From Sphaerisporangium aureirubrum (GTDB lineage Bacteria; Actinomycetota; Actinomycetes; Streptosporangiales; Streptosporangiaceae), in contig NZ_JBHSRF010000020.1 in assembly GCF_042658925.1 (NCBI RefSeq), positions 1-64,000 of the forward strand: a stretch of 64,000 nucleotides of DNA. The letters are read 5' to 3'. Below are positions 1-18,538 of the stretch, piece after piece. The notes under the pieces were generated by a model that had not been told where the DNA came from, did not search any database, and saw nothing but the letters and a program-made list of their open reading frames with translations. Position 1 is the first letter of the stretch. The number at the start of each line of letters is the position of its first letter. The position numbers and the translations under genes are program-made.

Positions 1-10536
<10,536 letters not shown>

Positions 10537-10665
10537 CGCGCTATTGGTGATACCTCTGCGAAACCCCCTGCGCCGTAGCTTCGTATCCAGCGGCCCGGCA
10601 GTGAGAAACAACCGCGGTCGTAATGAACCGAATAAAGAAGATCTCGATGAGAGGCGGCGAAGGAC

Positions 10666-11280
10666 ATGCACGGAATTTCTGGTCACGGCCGTGGCGGGGG
10701 AGGCGTCGCTCGGCTTTGGCGCACCCGGTCGCTGGCCAGTTCCCTGGTGGGGCTCGCCGCTGTGGTGATGCTGGCGAGTGGGTGTGGCGGGTCTCCGGAC
10801 AGCGGCAAGAAGGTGGCCGCCGCGCCGAACAACGCGCCCGCCGCGTCCTCCGCGCCCCCCGCGGGCCCTCCTGGTGGCGGCAGCACGCTGGCCTATGCCA
10901 AGTGCATGCGTGAGAAGGGAATCACCAACTTCCCCGACCCGAACGCGCAGGGCAAGCTGGATCTCAACGGCAACGAGTTGAACAGCAACTCGGCGCAGTA
11001 CAAGGCGGCGGACGACGCGTGCAAGCCGTTGCTGCCCCAGGGTGGCGCGCCGCCGCCCAACGCGGCCGCCGTCGGCGCCGCGCAGGTGAAGTACGCCAAG
11101 TGCATGCGGGAGAACGGCGTGCCGAAGTTCCCGGACCCCAACCCGGACGGCGGCATCGACATCAACGGCGACACCCTCGGCGTGGACCCGATGGGCCCGG
11201 TCTTCAAGGCCGCCGACCAGAAGTGCCAGCCCATCCTGGCCGAGGTCGCCGGTGGCCCGCGGATCGAGAAGCGCCCGTAG
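10666..11280 (+). CDS. Lipoprotein with duplicated YAKCMRE(K/N)G motif
   Basis: A 204-residue predicted lipoprotein. The N-terminus has Arg residues, a hydrophobic stretch and a lipobox LASGC, with Cys40 as the lipidated residue. A Pro/Ala/Gly-rich linker follows. Two related repeats come next (about residues 78-126 and 143-192), each beginning YAKCMRE(K/N)G, continuing FPDPN and ending near a second Cys. Each repeat could hold one disulfide. I know this architecture only as an uncharacterised actinobacterial secreted family often seen beside two-component systems; no enzymatic function is evident. It lies 129 bp after the NRPS and is closed by a hairpin before the response regulator. An envelope sensor or accessory role for that pair is inference. 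Confidence 0.85.
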   Translation: MHGISGHGRGGGGVARLWRTRSLASSLVGLAAVVMLASGCGGSPDSGKKVAAAPNNAPAASSAPPAGPPGGGSTLAYAKCMREKGITNFPDPNAQGKLDLNGNELNSNSAQYKAADDACKPLLPQGGAPPPNAAAVGAAQVKYAKCMRENGVPKFPDPNPDGGIDINGDTLGVDPMGPVFKAADQKCQPILAEVAGGPRIEKRP

Positions 11281-11302
11281 ACCGCCTGCGCAGCGGAACG
11301 CC

Positions 11303-11335
11303 CGCCGTGCCCGGCCTCCCCAGGCCGGCACGGCG
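11303..11335 (+). terminator. GC-rich hairpin after the lipoprotein gene
   Basis: An inverted repeat begins 22 nt after the lipoprotein stop. The left arm cgccgtgcccggcct pairs with aggccggcacggcg, with one bulged C and a CCC(C) loop. It is followed by ttcgttcgctc rather than a clean U-run, so it is a plausible but not textbook intrinsic terminator. Confidence 0.6.
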
Positions 11336-11420
11336 TTCGTTCGCTCCGGCGGCGGGTCGGGCAGACTGATGACGGACCCCTTTGTTCGATGAGCCATCGG
11401 ACGTGGAGAGGAGCGGGGCG

Positions 11421-12074
11421 GTGCGGGTGCTGGTCGTCGAGGACGACGAGGAGATGGCACGGGCGGTCGGGGTCGGGCTGCGGCGGGCGCAGATGGCGGT
11501 CGACATCGCGCTGGACGGGCCGAGCGGGCTCGAACGGGCCCTGATCAACGACTACGACGTGATCGTCCTGGACCGGGACCTGCCCGGGATGCACGGTGAC
11601 GACGTCTGCACCGAGCTGATCAAGGCCGGCTGCCGCAGCCGCGTGCTGATGCTCACCGCCGCCTCCACCACCGAGGACATGGTCGGCGGCCTCGGTCTGG
11701 GCGCCGACGACTACCTGGCCAAGCCGTTCGACTTCCCCGTCCTGGTGGCCCGCATCAGTGCCCTGGCCCGCCGCACCCAGCCCGCCCACCCTCCCGTGCT
11801 GCGCCGCGGCGACCTGGTGCTCGACGCCTCCCAGCGGGTGGTCCACCGCGCCGGCCGCAAGCTCCAGCTGGCCCACAAGGAGTTCGGCGTCCTCGAACTA
11901 CTGCTCGCCGCCCAGGGCCGCGCCGTCTCCGCCGAAGAACTGCTCGAACGGGTGTGGGACGAGAACGCGGACCCCTTCACCAACGCCGTGAAAATCACCG
12001 TCAGCAGGTTGCGCACAAAACTGGGCGACCCCCCGCTGATCCAGACCGTCGCCAAGTCGGGCTACCGCATCTGA
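11421..12074 (+). CDS. OmpR/PhoB-family response regulator
   Basis: A two-component response regulator of 217 residues: receiver domain (~1-115) followed by a winged-helix DNA-binding domain (~125-217). The acidic pocket is EDD at 7-9. The phosphoacceptor is Asp51 in VLDRDLPG, the switch Thr is in LMLTA, and the Lys is in AKPFD. The GTG at 11421 is chosen because GGAGAGGAG sits a few bases upstream and the protein then begins directly with VRVLVVEDD; an upstream in-frame TTG (11382) has no such signal. The kinase gene follows after 9 bp, so the two are almost certainly co-transcribed and form a pair. Target genes are unknown; the adjacent NRPS and lipoprotein are candidates. Confidence 0.95.
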   Translation: MRVLVVEDDEEMARAVGVGLRRAQMAVDIALDGPSGLERALINDYDVIVLDRDLPGMHGDDVCTELIKAGCRSRVLMLTAASTTEDMVGGLGLGADDYLAKPFDFPVLVARISALARRTQPAHPPVLRRGDLVLDASQRVVHRAGRKLQLAHKEFGVLELLLAAQGRAVSAEELLERVWDENADPFTNAVKITVSRLRTKLGDPPLIQTVAKSGYRI

Positions 12075-12083
12075 GGAGGCGTC

Positions 12084-13421
12084 ATGACCGGCGCGACCGC
12101 CCCCAACGCCCCCGGCGACCAGAACCGCCCGACCGGCCCCGGCGCGACGGCCACCGGTGTCCCGCGGCGGCCGGCGAGCGGGTTACGCATGCCCCGCCGC
12201 ACGGTGCGGCTCCGGCTGACGATGCTTTTCGGCGGCCTGTTCCTGATCTCCGGCGCCGGCCTGCTCACCCTGAACTACGCTCTGGTCAGCCACGCCACCC
12301 AGGGCGCCGTCTCCTACCAGGGCGCCAACGGCCTCAGCGGCAGCATCGACGGCCTCCCCCCGGGCCAGCGCCCCGAGCACCCCACGCAGGGCGGACCCCA
12401 GCTCTCCGCGTCCCAGCTGGACAAGCAGATCCAGCTCCTCCAGTCCCGCGCCCTCCAGCAACGCGCCGACAACATGAACGCACTGCTGGCCCAGTCCGGC
12501 ATCGCCCTGGCCGTCATGGCCGTGGTCTCGGTCGCCCTCGGCTGGGTCATCGCCGGCCGCGTCCTCGGCCGCCTGCGCACCGTCACCTCCGCCGCCCGCG
12601 ACATCTCCGCCACCGACCTCCACCGCCGCCTGGCCCTCCCCGGCCCCGACGACGAACTCAAGGAACTGGGCGACACCTTCGACGAACTCCTGGCCCGCCT
12701 CGAATCCTCCTTCCAGGCCCACCGCCAGTTCATCGCCAACGTCTCCCACGAACTCCGCACCCCCCTGGCCCGCCAGCGCGTCCTCTCCCAACTGGCCGTC
12801 TCCGACCCCGACGCCACCCTGGACTCCCTCCGCGAGGCCCACCACCGCGTCCTGGTCGCCGGCTCCCAGCAGGAACGCGTGATCGAGGCCCTCCTCACCC
12901 TGGCCCGCAGCCAAGGCGGCTTCGAAACCCGCGAACCCTTCGACCTCGCCGCCCTAACCGCCCAGGTCCTCACCACCCGCTCCCCCGAAGCCGAATCCCG
13001 AGGCCTGACCCTCCACACCCACCTGACCCCCGCCCCCACCTCCGGCGACCCCCGCCTGGCCGAACGCCTGATAACCAACCTCATAGACAACGCCCTCCGC
13101 CACAACACCCCCCAAGGCACCCTGGAAATAAGAACAACGATGAACGGCCCATGCCCCGTCATCAGTGTCGCGAACACCGGCCCCAAACTCCCCCCCGCCG
13201 CCCTGGAACGACTTTTCAAACCCTTCCAACGCCTGGAATCCGAACGTACCAGCCGCGAAGAAGGCCTAGGCCTCGGCCTTTCCATAGTCCAAGCGATAGC
13301 CGAAGCCCACCACGCCACCATAGAAGCCCGCACCCAACCAGCCGGTGGCCTCTTCATTCAGGTTATCTTCCCCGCCTGCGTTTCCCCCCGGATGCAACGC
13401 CTGCCAGTACACAGCGCCTGA
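12084..13421 (+). CDS. Membrane sensor histidine kinase (HAMP-HisKA-HATPase)
   Basis: A 445-residue sensor kinase. The first membrane helix is around residues 50-75. A short extracytoplasmic segment rich in Gly, Gln and Pro follows, then a second helix around 133-160 and a HAMP linker. HisKA carries NVSHELRTPL with phospho-accepting His222. The C-terminal ATPase domain has the N-box NLIDNALRHN and a GLGLGLS glycine loop. A GAGGAGG ribosome site overlaps the regulator's stop codon, supporting the ATG at 12084 and coupled translation. The small sensor loop suggests membrane-stress or antibiotic sensing rather than a folded ligand domain; that is inference. The last ~400 bases use many more A-ended codons (ata, aca, gaa) than the rest of the gene. 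Confidence 0.95.
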   Translation: MTGATAPNAPGDQNRPTGPGATATGVPRRPASGLRMPRRTVRLRLTMLFGGLFLISGAGLLTLNYALVSHATQGAVSYQGANGLSGSIDGLPPGQRPEHPTQGGPQLSASQLDKQIQLLQSRALQQRADNMNALLAQSGIALAVMAVVSVALGWVIAGRVLGRLRTVTSAARDISATDLHRRLALPGPDDELKELGDTFDELLARLESSFQAHRQFIANVSHELRTPLARQRVLSQLAVSDPDATLDSLREAHHRVLVAGSQQERVIEALLTLARSQGGFETREPFDLAALTAQVLTTRSPEAESRGLTLHTHLTPAPTSGDPRLAERLITNLIDNALRHNTPQGTLEIRTTMNGPCPVISVANTGPKLPPAALERLFKPFQRLESERTSREEGLGLGLSIVQAIAEAHHATIEARTQPAGGLFIQVIFPACVSPRMQRLPVHSA

Positions 13422-13998
13422 CCGGGCCGCGGGAGTCAGGAATTAATGGTTCCCAGAAATCAAGTCGGCGCAATGAAAGTCGTCACGCGTGGAAGGGAGT
13501 GCGGGTAGATGCGTTGGTCGGCGGCGCGCGGCGGCGCGGCGCCGATTGGTCGTTACTGTGACGTCTGTCCACTTATAGGGCATACATCGCCTTTTGACCG
13601 ATAGGGACTGACGGCGACACGCCGACCAGTTCATCGGTGAGTGGCTCCATGGGCCATCCGCCTAGCTGGCCCTGGGCTGATCCCACCGATATCGGTAGTG
13701 AAAGCCAACCTCGCGGATGCTTCATCGAAAACCGCAGAACCGGTCAAACGGGCACATTTTATATTTGAAGGTCTGTTGCTAGAGGGGAGGTTGAGGCTGA
13801 CCTCAAGAGAGCTGGTATGGCCTGCGCAATGAGGGGGGCATGGCACATCAAGCAGGGTGGTCATCCGGGTGGTCTATGCCCTACGCTAGGGTCTCGCATC
13901 GTAGTTGGTGGCGAAACGCGGCGCAAGCACCATTGACCGCAATCATTCGGCACCGACCGACTTCCTTTCTATCCAGCACTCCAGAACGGTTGACGTTT
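13422..13998 (+). other. Gene-poor stretch before the Fxs operon
   Basis: About 580 bases with no convincing gene. Short frames exist on both strands (for example 13641-13832 plus and 13443-13634 minus), but they lack ribosome sites and recognisable products. Base composition drops in GC from about 13.6 kb on, marking the left edge of the lower-GC block. TTGACG lies immediately before the fxsA start, too close to be that gene's -35 element. I see no clear promoter consensus. Confidence 0.5.
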
Positions 13999-14100
13999 AT
14001 GCCCATCGACCAGAATGTATTGACGCTAGTGGCGGATGAAATTCCGGAGCCGTTCGGGGGGGGCAAGCCGTCCGAGGTCTCCTTCAATTCGTCTATATGA
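13999..14100 (+). CDS. fxsA: FxsA-type RiPP precursor ending FxSxx-COOH
   Basis: A 33-residue peptide beginning MPIDQNVLTLVADEIPEP and ending SEVSFNSSI. The last five residues, F29-N-S31-S-I33, match the FxSxx-COOH signature that defines FxsA precursors. In those peptides the radical SAM enzyme FxsB cross-links the Phe ring to the Ser two positions on, forming a three-residue cyclophane. Here that would be Phe29-Asn-Ser31. The fxsB stop-to-start gap is only 15 bp. The frame stays open upstream to 13840, but that part reads as random high-Arg sequence, so I use the ATG at 13999. No good ribosome site precedes it, and the peptide is shorter than the FxsA proteins I recall, so the start is less certain than the C-terminus. 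Confidence 0.8.
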   Translation: MPIDQNVLTLVADEIPEPFGGGKPSEVSFNSSI

Positions 14101-14115
14101 TGTGATCAATCCGCT

Positions 14116-16335
14116 ATGAATGGCACCATTCGGCCGTTCCGTGAGTTCGTTATCAAGGTCGCGAGCAGATGTGATCTGGCCTGCGACCATTGTTACGTTT
14201 ACGAGCACGCTGATCAAGGGTGGCGTAAGCAGCCCCGGTTCATGTCCGACCGGACGGTCGCCCACATAGCGGAGAGGATCGCGGACCACGCCAGAGAGCA
14301 TCGCCTGGAAGTCGTTCATGTAATCATGCACGGAGGTGAACCTCTTCTGGCAGGTCCGTCCCGTCTGAAACGCTTCGCCGAGGAGCTCGAACTGGCTCTC
14401 GACGGAGTCTCGGTGCTGGACCTCCGGATTCACACCAACGGCGTTCTGCTCAGCGAAGAGTTCTGCGAGGTGTTCGACGCCGCGAACGTCAAGGTGGGCA
14501 TTTCGCTGGACGGCGACCGAGTCGCCAACGATCGGCACCGGTTGTACGCGAACGGGCGCAGCAGCTATGACCACGTCCTCAAAGCGATCAATCTGCTACG
14601 TGAGCGGTATCCGCAGTTGTACGCCGGCGTGCTGTGTACGGTGGACATACTGAACGACCCGGTGGCGGTGTACACGGCGCTTCTCGCGCTCGAGCCGCCG
14701 CGCATCGATTTCCTGCTGCCCCACGCGACATGGGACCGGCCGCCACCGCACTGGGTGGCGGGTGGCACGGCCTACGCGGACTGGTTGATCAAAATTTATG
14801 ACCAATGGGTCTCGGACGGCAGGCCCATCGCGATCAGGCTGTTCGACTCGATTGCCTCGGTGGCCATGGGGACCGGCAGCAAGACGGAGTCCTTAGGGCT
14901 GAAACCCAGCGATCTAGTGGTGATCGAGGCAGACGGCACCTACGAGCAAGCCGACTCGCTCAAGATTGCTTACGACGGCGCCCCCGCGATGGGGATGAAT
15001 GTCTTCGACCAATCTCTGAACGAGGCCGCACGGTATCCGGGTGTGGGGGGCCGTCTGGGCGATGCGAGCATGCTGGCCCGGGAATGTCAGGAATGCCCGT
15101 TGGTTACCAGCTGCGGTGGCGGGTTGTACGCGCATCGGTATCGGACCGGAACGGACTTCGCCAATCCTTCCGTCTACTGCTCTGACCTGTTCAAACTGAT
15201 TCCTCACGTGGAACAGGAGACGATCGGCCGTCCCCATATGTTCCCGCTCTCTGCCCTGCGTGTCCTCGCGGGTGCCGAGGGGGGCTCGCAGGAGGCCGAG
15301 AGACTTCGTGCCCCGCAACTCAGCCTGACCCGGCGTGCGGTGCACACCAAGGTCCAGGCGACCGGTGACAGCGCGTCCTGGGAGATCTTCGCTCGCTTGC
15401 GGCGTGAACACCAGAAGATCGCCGACGAGGTTCTGGAGCATCCCTACGTCCGGTCCTGGGCGTCGGCTTGGGCAGAGCTTGACCGGCCGCTCCATGCGGG
15501 ACCCGGGCAACTCGCAGGCGTGGCCGCGGCTATAGCCATCCACGCCGGCGAACCGCTGACGATCGCGGTTCCGGTCTCCGGCGGCCTGGTGCATCTACCC
15601 ACCCTCGGGCGGATGCGTGTGGGCGATGTGACCTCAGCCCTCGTCGAGACCGCGGACGGGGTCTTCGAAGTGGGCGCGGCCGGGCGCCGTCACAGTCAGG
15701 CGAGTGCGAACTGGGAGCCCCTGCGGGTGCTGGTCGCCGATGGGATCTCACTGCCTCTCGACGATGTCGACCCTCATCGGGCGTGCTACGAGGCCCCGGT
15801 CAGCGACCGGCTTACAGAAGACGAATTCGCCCGGTGGCAGTGGCTCTTCGGTGTGGCCTGGGAGTTGCTGCGCAACAAGTACCCTGATCAGGCCGCCGCC
15901 GTTCGCGCCGGGCTTCGCGTCATGACTCCGCTTGCCGACAAAGCGGTACGCGTCGTGACCAGCCGGGACGCCTACGGTGCGATCGCCGTGCCGGAGCCGC
16001 CGGACGCGGAAACCATGGCGATGCTCATGGTCGGCGGATTGAGATCCGGCCAGTTGAGGGCCCTGCAGGCGATGTTCGACCTCACAGGCCGGGACGCGCG
16101 TGTCACGGAAAGGCTCCAGCAGGCACATGGCCGCCTCGCGGTGGTGGACTTCCTGGGCCAATCGGTTGCGGACACTGCGCTCCGGGATGTGCAGGATACT
16201 TTGCGGGAACTCGCCGAGCAGCCATTGCCCGACATCGGCCGGGAATTCCTCCATGGCATGTGCGCCGCGGCAGCAGCCCGTTTGGAGAGGAACGGCCTGT
16301 CAGGCTCGGCGGCTCCGATACGCGAATCAGGCTGA
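14116..16335 (+). CDS. fxsB: FxsB-type radical SAM/SPASM peptide maturase
   Basis: A 739-residue maturase. Cys19, Cys23 and Cys26 (CDLACDHC) form the CxxxCxxC that binds the SAM-cleaving 4Fe-4S cluster, and HGGEP follows at ~75. A SPASM-like Cys cluster begins around residue 323 (CQECPLVTSCGGG, then a later Cys in VYC) for auxiliary clusters. The C-terminal half resembles the domain that follows FxsB proteins and is normally named for an HExxH motif. Landmarks are NWEPLRVL, LDDVDPHRAC and TSRDAYGAIAV. At the expected metal site the sequence is V-GGLRS (Gly640-Ser644), so the ligands are absent. The likely job is Phe-Ser cyclophane formation in the adjacent FxsA, in the cytoplasm. The family call is strong; the product chemistry is by homology. 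Confidence 0.92.
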   Translation: MNGTIRPFREFVIKVASRCDLACDHCYVYEHADQGWRKQPRFMSDRTVAHIAERIADHAREHRLEVVHVIMHGGEPLLAGPSRLKRFAEELELALDGVSVLDLRIHTNGVLLSEEFCEVFDAANVKVGISLDGDRVANDRHRLYANGRSSYDHVLKAINLLRERYPQLYAGVLCTVDILNDPVAVYTALLALEPPRIDFLLPHATWDRPPPHWVAGGTAYADWLIKIYDQWVSDGRPIAIRLFDSIASVAMGTGSKTESLGLKPSDLVVIEADGTYEQADSLKIAYDGAPAMGMNVFDQSLNEAARYPGVGGRLGDASMLARECQECPLVTSCGGGLYAHRYRTGTDFANPSVYCSDLFKLIPHVEQETIGRPHMFPLSALRVLAGAEGGSQEAERLRAPQLSLTRRAVHTKVQATGDSASWEIFARLRREHQKIADEVLEHPYVRSWASAWAELDRPLHAGPGQLAGVAAAIAIHAGEPLTIAVPVSGGLVHLPTLGRMRVGDVTSALVETADGVFEVGAAGRRHSQASANWEPLRVLVADGISLPLDDVDPHRACYEAPVSDRLTEDEFARWQWLFGVAWELLRNKYPDQAAAVRAGLRVMTPLADKAVRVVTSRDAYGAIAVPEPPDAETMAMLMVGGLRSGQLRALQAMFDLTGRDARVTERLQQAHGRLAVVDFLGQSVADTALRDVQDTLRELAEQPLPDIGREFLHGMCAAAAARLERNGLSGSAAPIRESG

Positions 16336-16338
16336 CCC

Positions 16339-17223
16339 GTGGTCCAGCGTGGTCCAACACCTCCAGCCACGCCGCCGGGCCGATACGGAGAGGCCCGTAC
16401 GGCGCTTACCAGAGAGTCTCTGGTGGCCGAACTGCGCGCGATGGACATCCACAGTGGGGACGTCGTGCTCGTGCATGCGTCGCTGCGACGTCTCGGCCGG
16501 GTCGTAGATGGTGTGGGGACGGTTCTGGCGTCGTTGCGAGAGGTTATCGGACCCGAAGGCACGCTGGTCGTGCCTACCTTCACCTCGTCGAACTCGGACA
16601 CCTCCAGGGTACATGCCAACCGTACCCGGGGGATGACACCGAGTGACCTGCTGGAGTATCGCGCGTGTCTTCCTCCCTTCGACGCGGAGACGACCCCGTC
16701 GATCGAATGCGGGTTGCTCACCGAGCGGGTGCGCAGTCAGCCGGGCGCCGTGCGGAGCAGACACCCACAGACATCCTTTGCCGCACTCGGGCCGGCGGCT
16801 CGGCTGCTGATGTCGGATCATGATCCAGCGGATCATTTAGGAGAGAGTTCGCCACTTGCCAAGCTTTATATGAAGAAGGCTCAAGTTTTGCTGCTGGGGG
16901 TCGCTTACGAGAGTTGTACGGCTTTTCACCTGGCCGAATACCGTTACAGTCCGTCACCTCCGCGTACTGTATATGGCTGTATGATCGAAACGCATAGTGG
17001 GCCTCGTTGGTGGCAGTACGAGGATGTCGTGCTTGATGATCGCGATTTCGGCGAGTGTGGCCTGGAGATGGAAGGTTCTGTACCCGTTGTCAAGGGAAGG
17101 GTCGGAGACGCCGACAGTCGCTGTTTCTCCCTTGTGGAGGCTGTGGACTTCGCCGAGTCGTGGCTTCGGCGGAACCGGCTCAACGTAGGTGCCTCGATAT
17201 CATCATATGATGGGATACGGTGA
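16339..17223 (+). CDS. AAC(3)-family N-acetyltransferase-like protein
   Basis: A 294-residue member of the antibiotic (aminoglycoside 3-N) acetyltransferase family. Landmarks are GDVVLVHASLRRLG (~residues 35-48), GTLVVPTFT, RSRHPQTSFAALGP, HLGESSPLAKLY and VLLLGVAYESCTAFHLAEY, covering the acetyl-CoA and substrate surfaces of that fold. It starts with GTG 3 bp after the fxsB stop and is followed 40 bp later by fxsC, so it is embedded in the Fxs operon. Context suggests a small amine or the modified peptide as acyl acceptor instead of, or besides, an aminoglycoside. Resistance to aminoglycosides cannot be claimed from sequence. Confidence 0.88.
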   Translation: MVQRGPTPPATPPGRYGEARTALTRESLVAELRAMDIHSGDVVLVHASLRRLGRVVDGVGTVLASLREVIGPEGTLVVPTFTSSNSDTSRVHANRTRGMTPSDLLEYRACLPPFDAETTPSIECGLLTERVRSQPGAVRSRHPQTSFAALGPAARLLMSDHDPADHLGESSPLAKLYMKKAQVLLLGVAYESCTAFHLAEYRYSPSPPRTVYGCMIETHSGPRWWQYEDVVLDDRDFGECGLEMEGSVPVVKGRVGDADSRCFSLVEAVDFAESWLRRNRLNVGASISSYDGIR

Positions 17224-17263
17224 GGCTGGTGTGATCTCATAGGGAAGACGGTTGCCCAGTGGT

Positions 17264-18538
17264 ATGGGAGGTGCGGTGGGCGGTACCTCCGACAACGAGG
17301 AATACGCACCATATTTTTTTCTGAGCTATGCGCGTACGCCACGCAGTGATCAGCGCAGGGACCCGAACGACGGGGTGAAACGGTTCTACAAGGATCTTTG
17401 TCACGAGATTCTGCAGCGCACGTCTCTACCGCATGGTGTCCCGCCGGGATTCATGGATATCGACCTGCGGACCGGCGTTGAGTGGGACAGGCGGCTGGCC
17501 AAGGAGCTGGCGACGTGCAAGGTGTTCGTGCCGCTGTACTCCAGGCGATACTTCCGCAGCGTGCAGTGCGGGAAGGAGTGGGCCGCCTTCGACCTGCGGC
17601 GGCGGCAGCACACAGAAGGTAAGCGTAGCGATCCAGAGGTCATCATCCCCGCGTATTGGGTGCCTGTCCCGCTTTACGAATTGCCGGAAATGACCAGATC
17701 CATCCAGTTTGCTCATGCTGATTTAGGCCCCCACTATCTTGATCGGGGTCTATACAGCCTGATGCAGATAGGGCAATCTCGTGATCACTATCGGCGATCC
17801 GTTCAGGGCCTGGCGACGCGGATCATCGAAGTCGCCGAGCGAGTGAACTTGCCGGCGGGAGAGCCGTGCGACTACGAATCGATCAGGAGCGCGTTCACCG
17901 GCGATCCCGAGCGCCGATTCCAGATAACGGTGGTGGCAGCCACGTCCACCACCCTGCCCAACGGGCGCGACAAGCAGTACTACGGGAAGATGGCCGCCGA
18001 CTGGAACCCCTATCACCCGCACGGCGTTCGCCCTATCGCGCAGGTCGCCGCGGACATCGTCCGTGAGATGGGGTTCGAGCCCGAGATCGGGTCATTACAT
18101 GATCAACGCGAGGACCTGCTCAGCAGGAGAGCGCCTTCGTCGCCCGGCTTGATTCTCCTGGACCCGTGGGCCGTCGCCGATCCTCGATTTGAGGGATTGC
18201 TCCGTGAGCTGGATCGGGCCGACAACCCATGGATCGGCCTGTTGATTCCGTGGAGCCGCATCGACACGCAGATCGCCGATCACGCCGCTCATCTCCGCGA
18301 ACACCTAAACGCCGTGCTGTCGGCGAAGATCGCGCAAGGTCGGCCCGCCACGCGGAACGCGGTGCAGGGCATCGCCTCGATCGAGGAATTCATGGCGACA
18401 CTCCGGCCTGTGGTCCAGACACTCGGCAGTTCCTACCTGCGTAATGTGCAGACGTTTCCCCCGAAGGTACCCGGCACGGGACGGCCACGACTGTGGTCGT
18501 CCAACGACGAACCGCCACAAGAGGAAGGGATGTCATGA
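17264..18538 (+). CDS. fxsC: FxsC-type TIR-like protein
   Basis: A protein of about 424 residues with an N-terminal TIR-like domain. FFLSYAR is the first strand, followed by KRFYKDLCHEI, then a D-rich segment and VFVPLYSRRYFRSVQCGKEW, which resembles the TIR/SEFIR helix near the catalytic Glu position. A second alpha/beta region follows (FQITVVAATSTTLP, later LILLDPW and IGLLIPWSR). This matches the FxsC proteins known to accompany FxsA/FxsB. Possible starts are TTG 17252, ATG 17264 and GTG 17276; the last has GGGAGG 4 bases upstream, so the true start may lie 12 bases further in. The stop overlaps the next gene's start (ATGA). Whether it hydrolyses NAD+ is untested. Confidence 0.87.
   Translation: MGGAVGGTSDNEEYAPYFFLSYARTPRSDQRRDPNDGVKRFYKDLCHEILQRTSLPHGVPPGFMDIDLRTGVEWDRRLAKELATCKVFVPLYSRRYFRSVQCGKEWAAFDLRRRQHTEGKRSDPEVIIPAYWVPVPLYELPEMTRSIQFAHADLGPHYLDRGLYSLMQIGQSRDHYRRSVQGLATRIIEVAERVNLPAGEPCDYESIRSAFTGDPERRFQITVVAATSTTLPNGRDKQYYGKMAADWNPYHPHGVRPIAQVAADIVREMGFEPEIGSLHDQREDLLSRRAPSSPGLILLDPWAVADPRFEGLLRELDRADNPWIGLLIPWSRIDTQIADHAAHLREHLNAVLSAKIAQGRPATRNAVQGIASIEEFMATLRPVVQTLGSSYLRNVQTFPPKVPGTGRPRLWSSNDEPPQEEGMS

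Noticed and set aside
13840..13998. N-terminal extension of the FxsA precursor frame
   Set aside because: The extra 53 residues look like random translation (Trp/Arg/Ser-rich). No ribosome site precedes them and they do not resemble precursor leaders.
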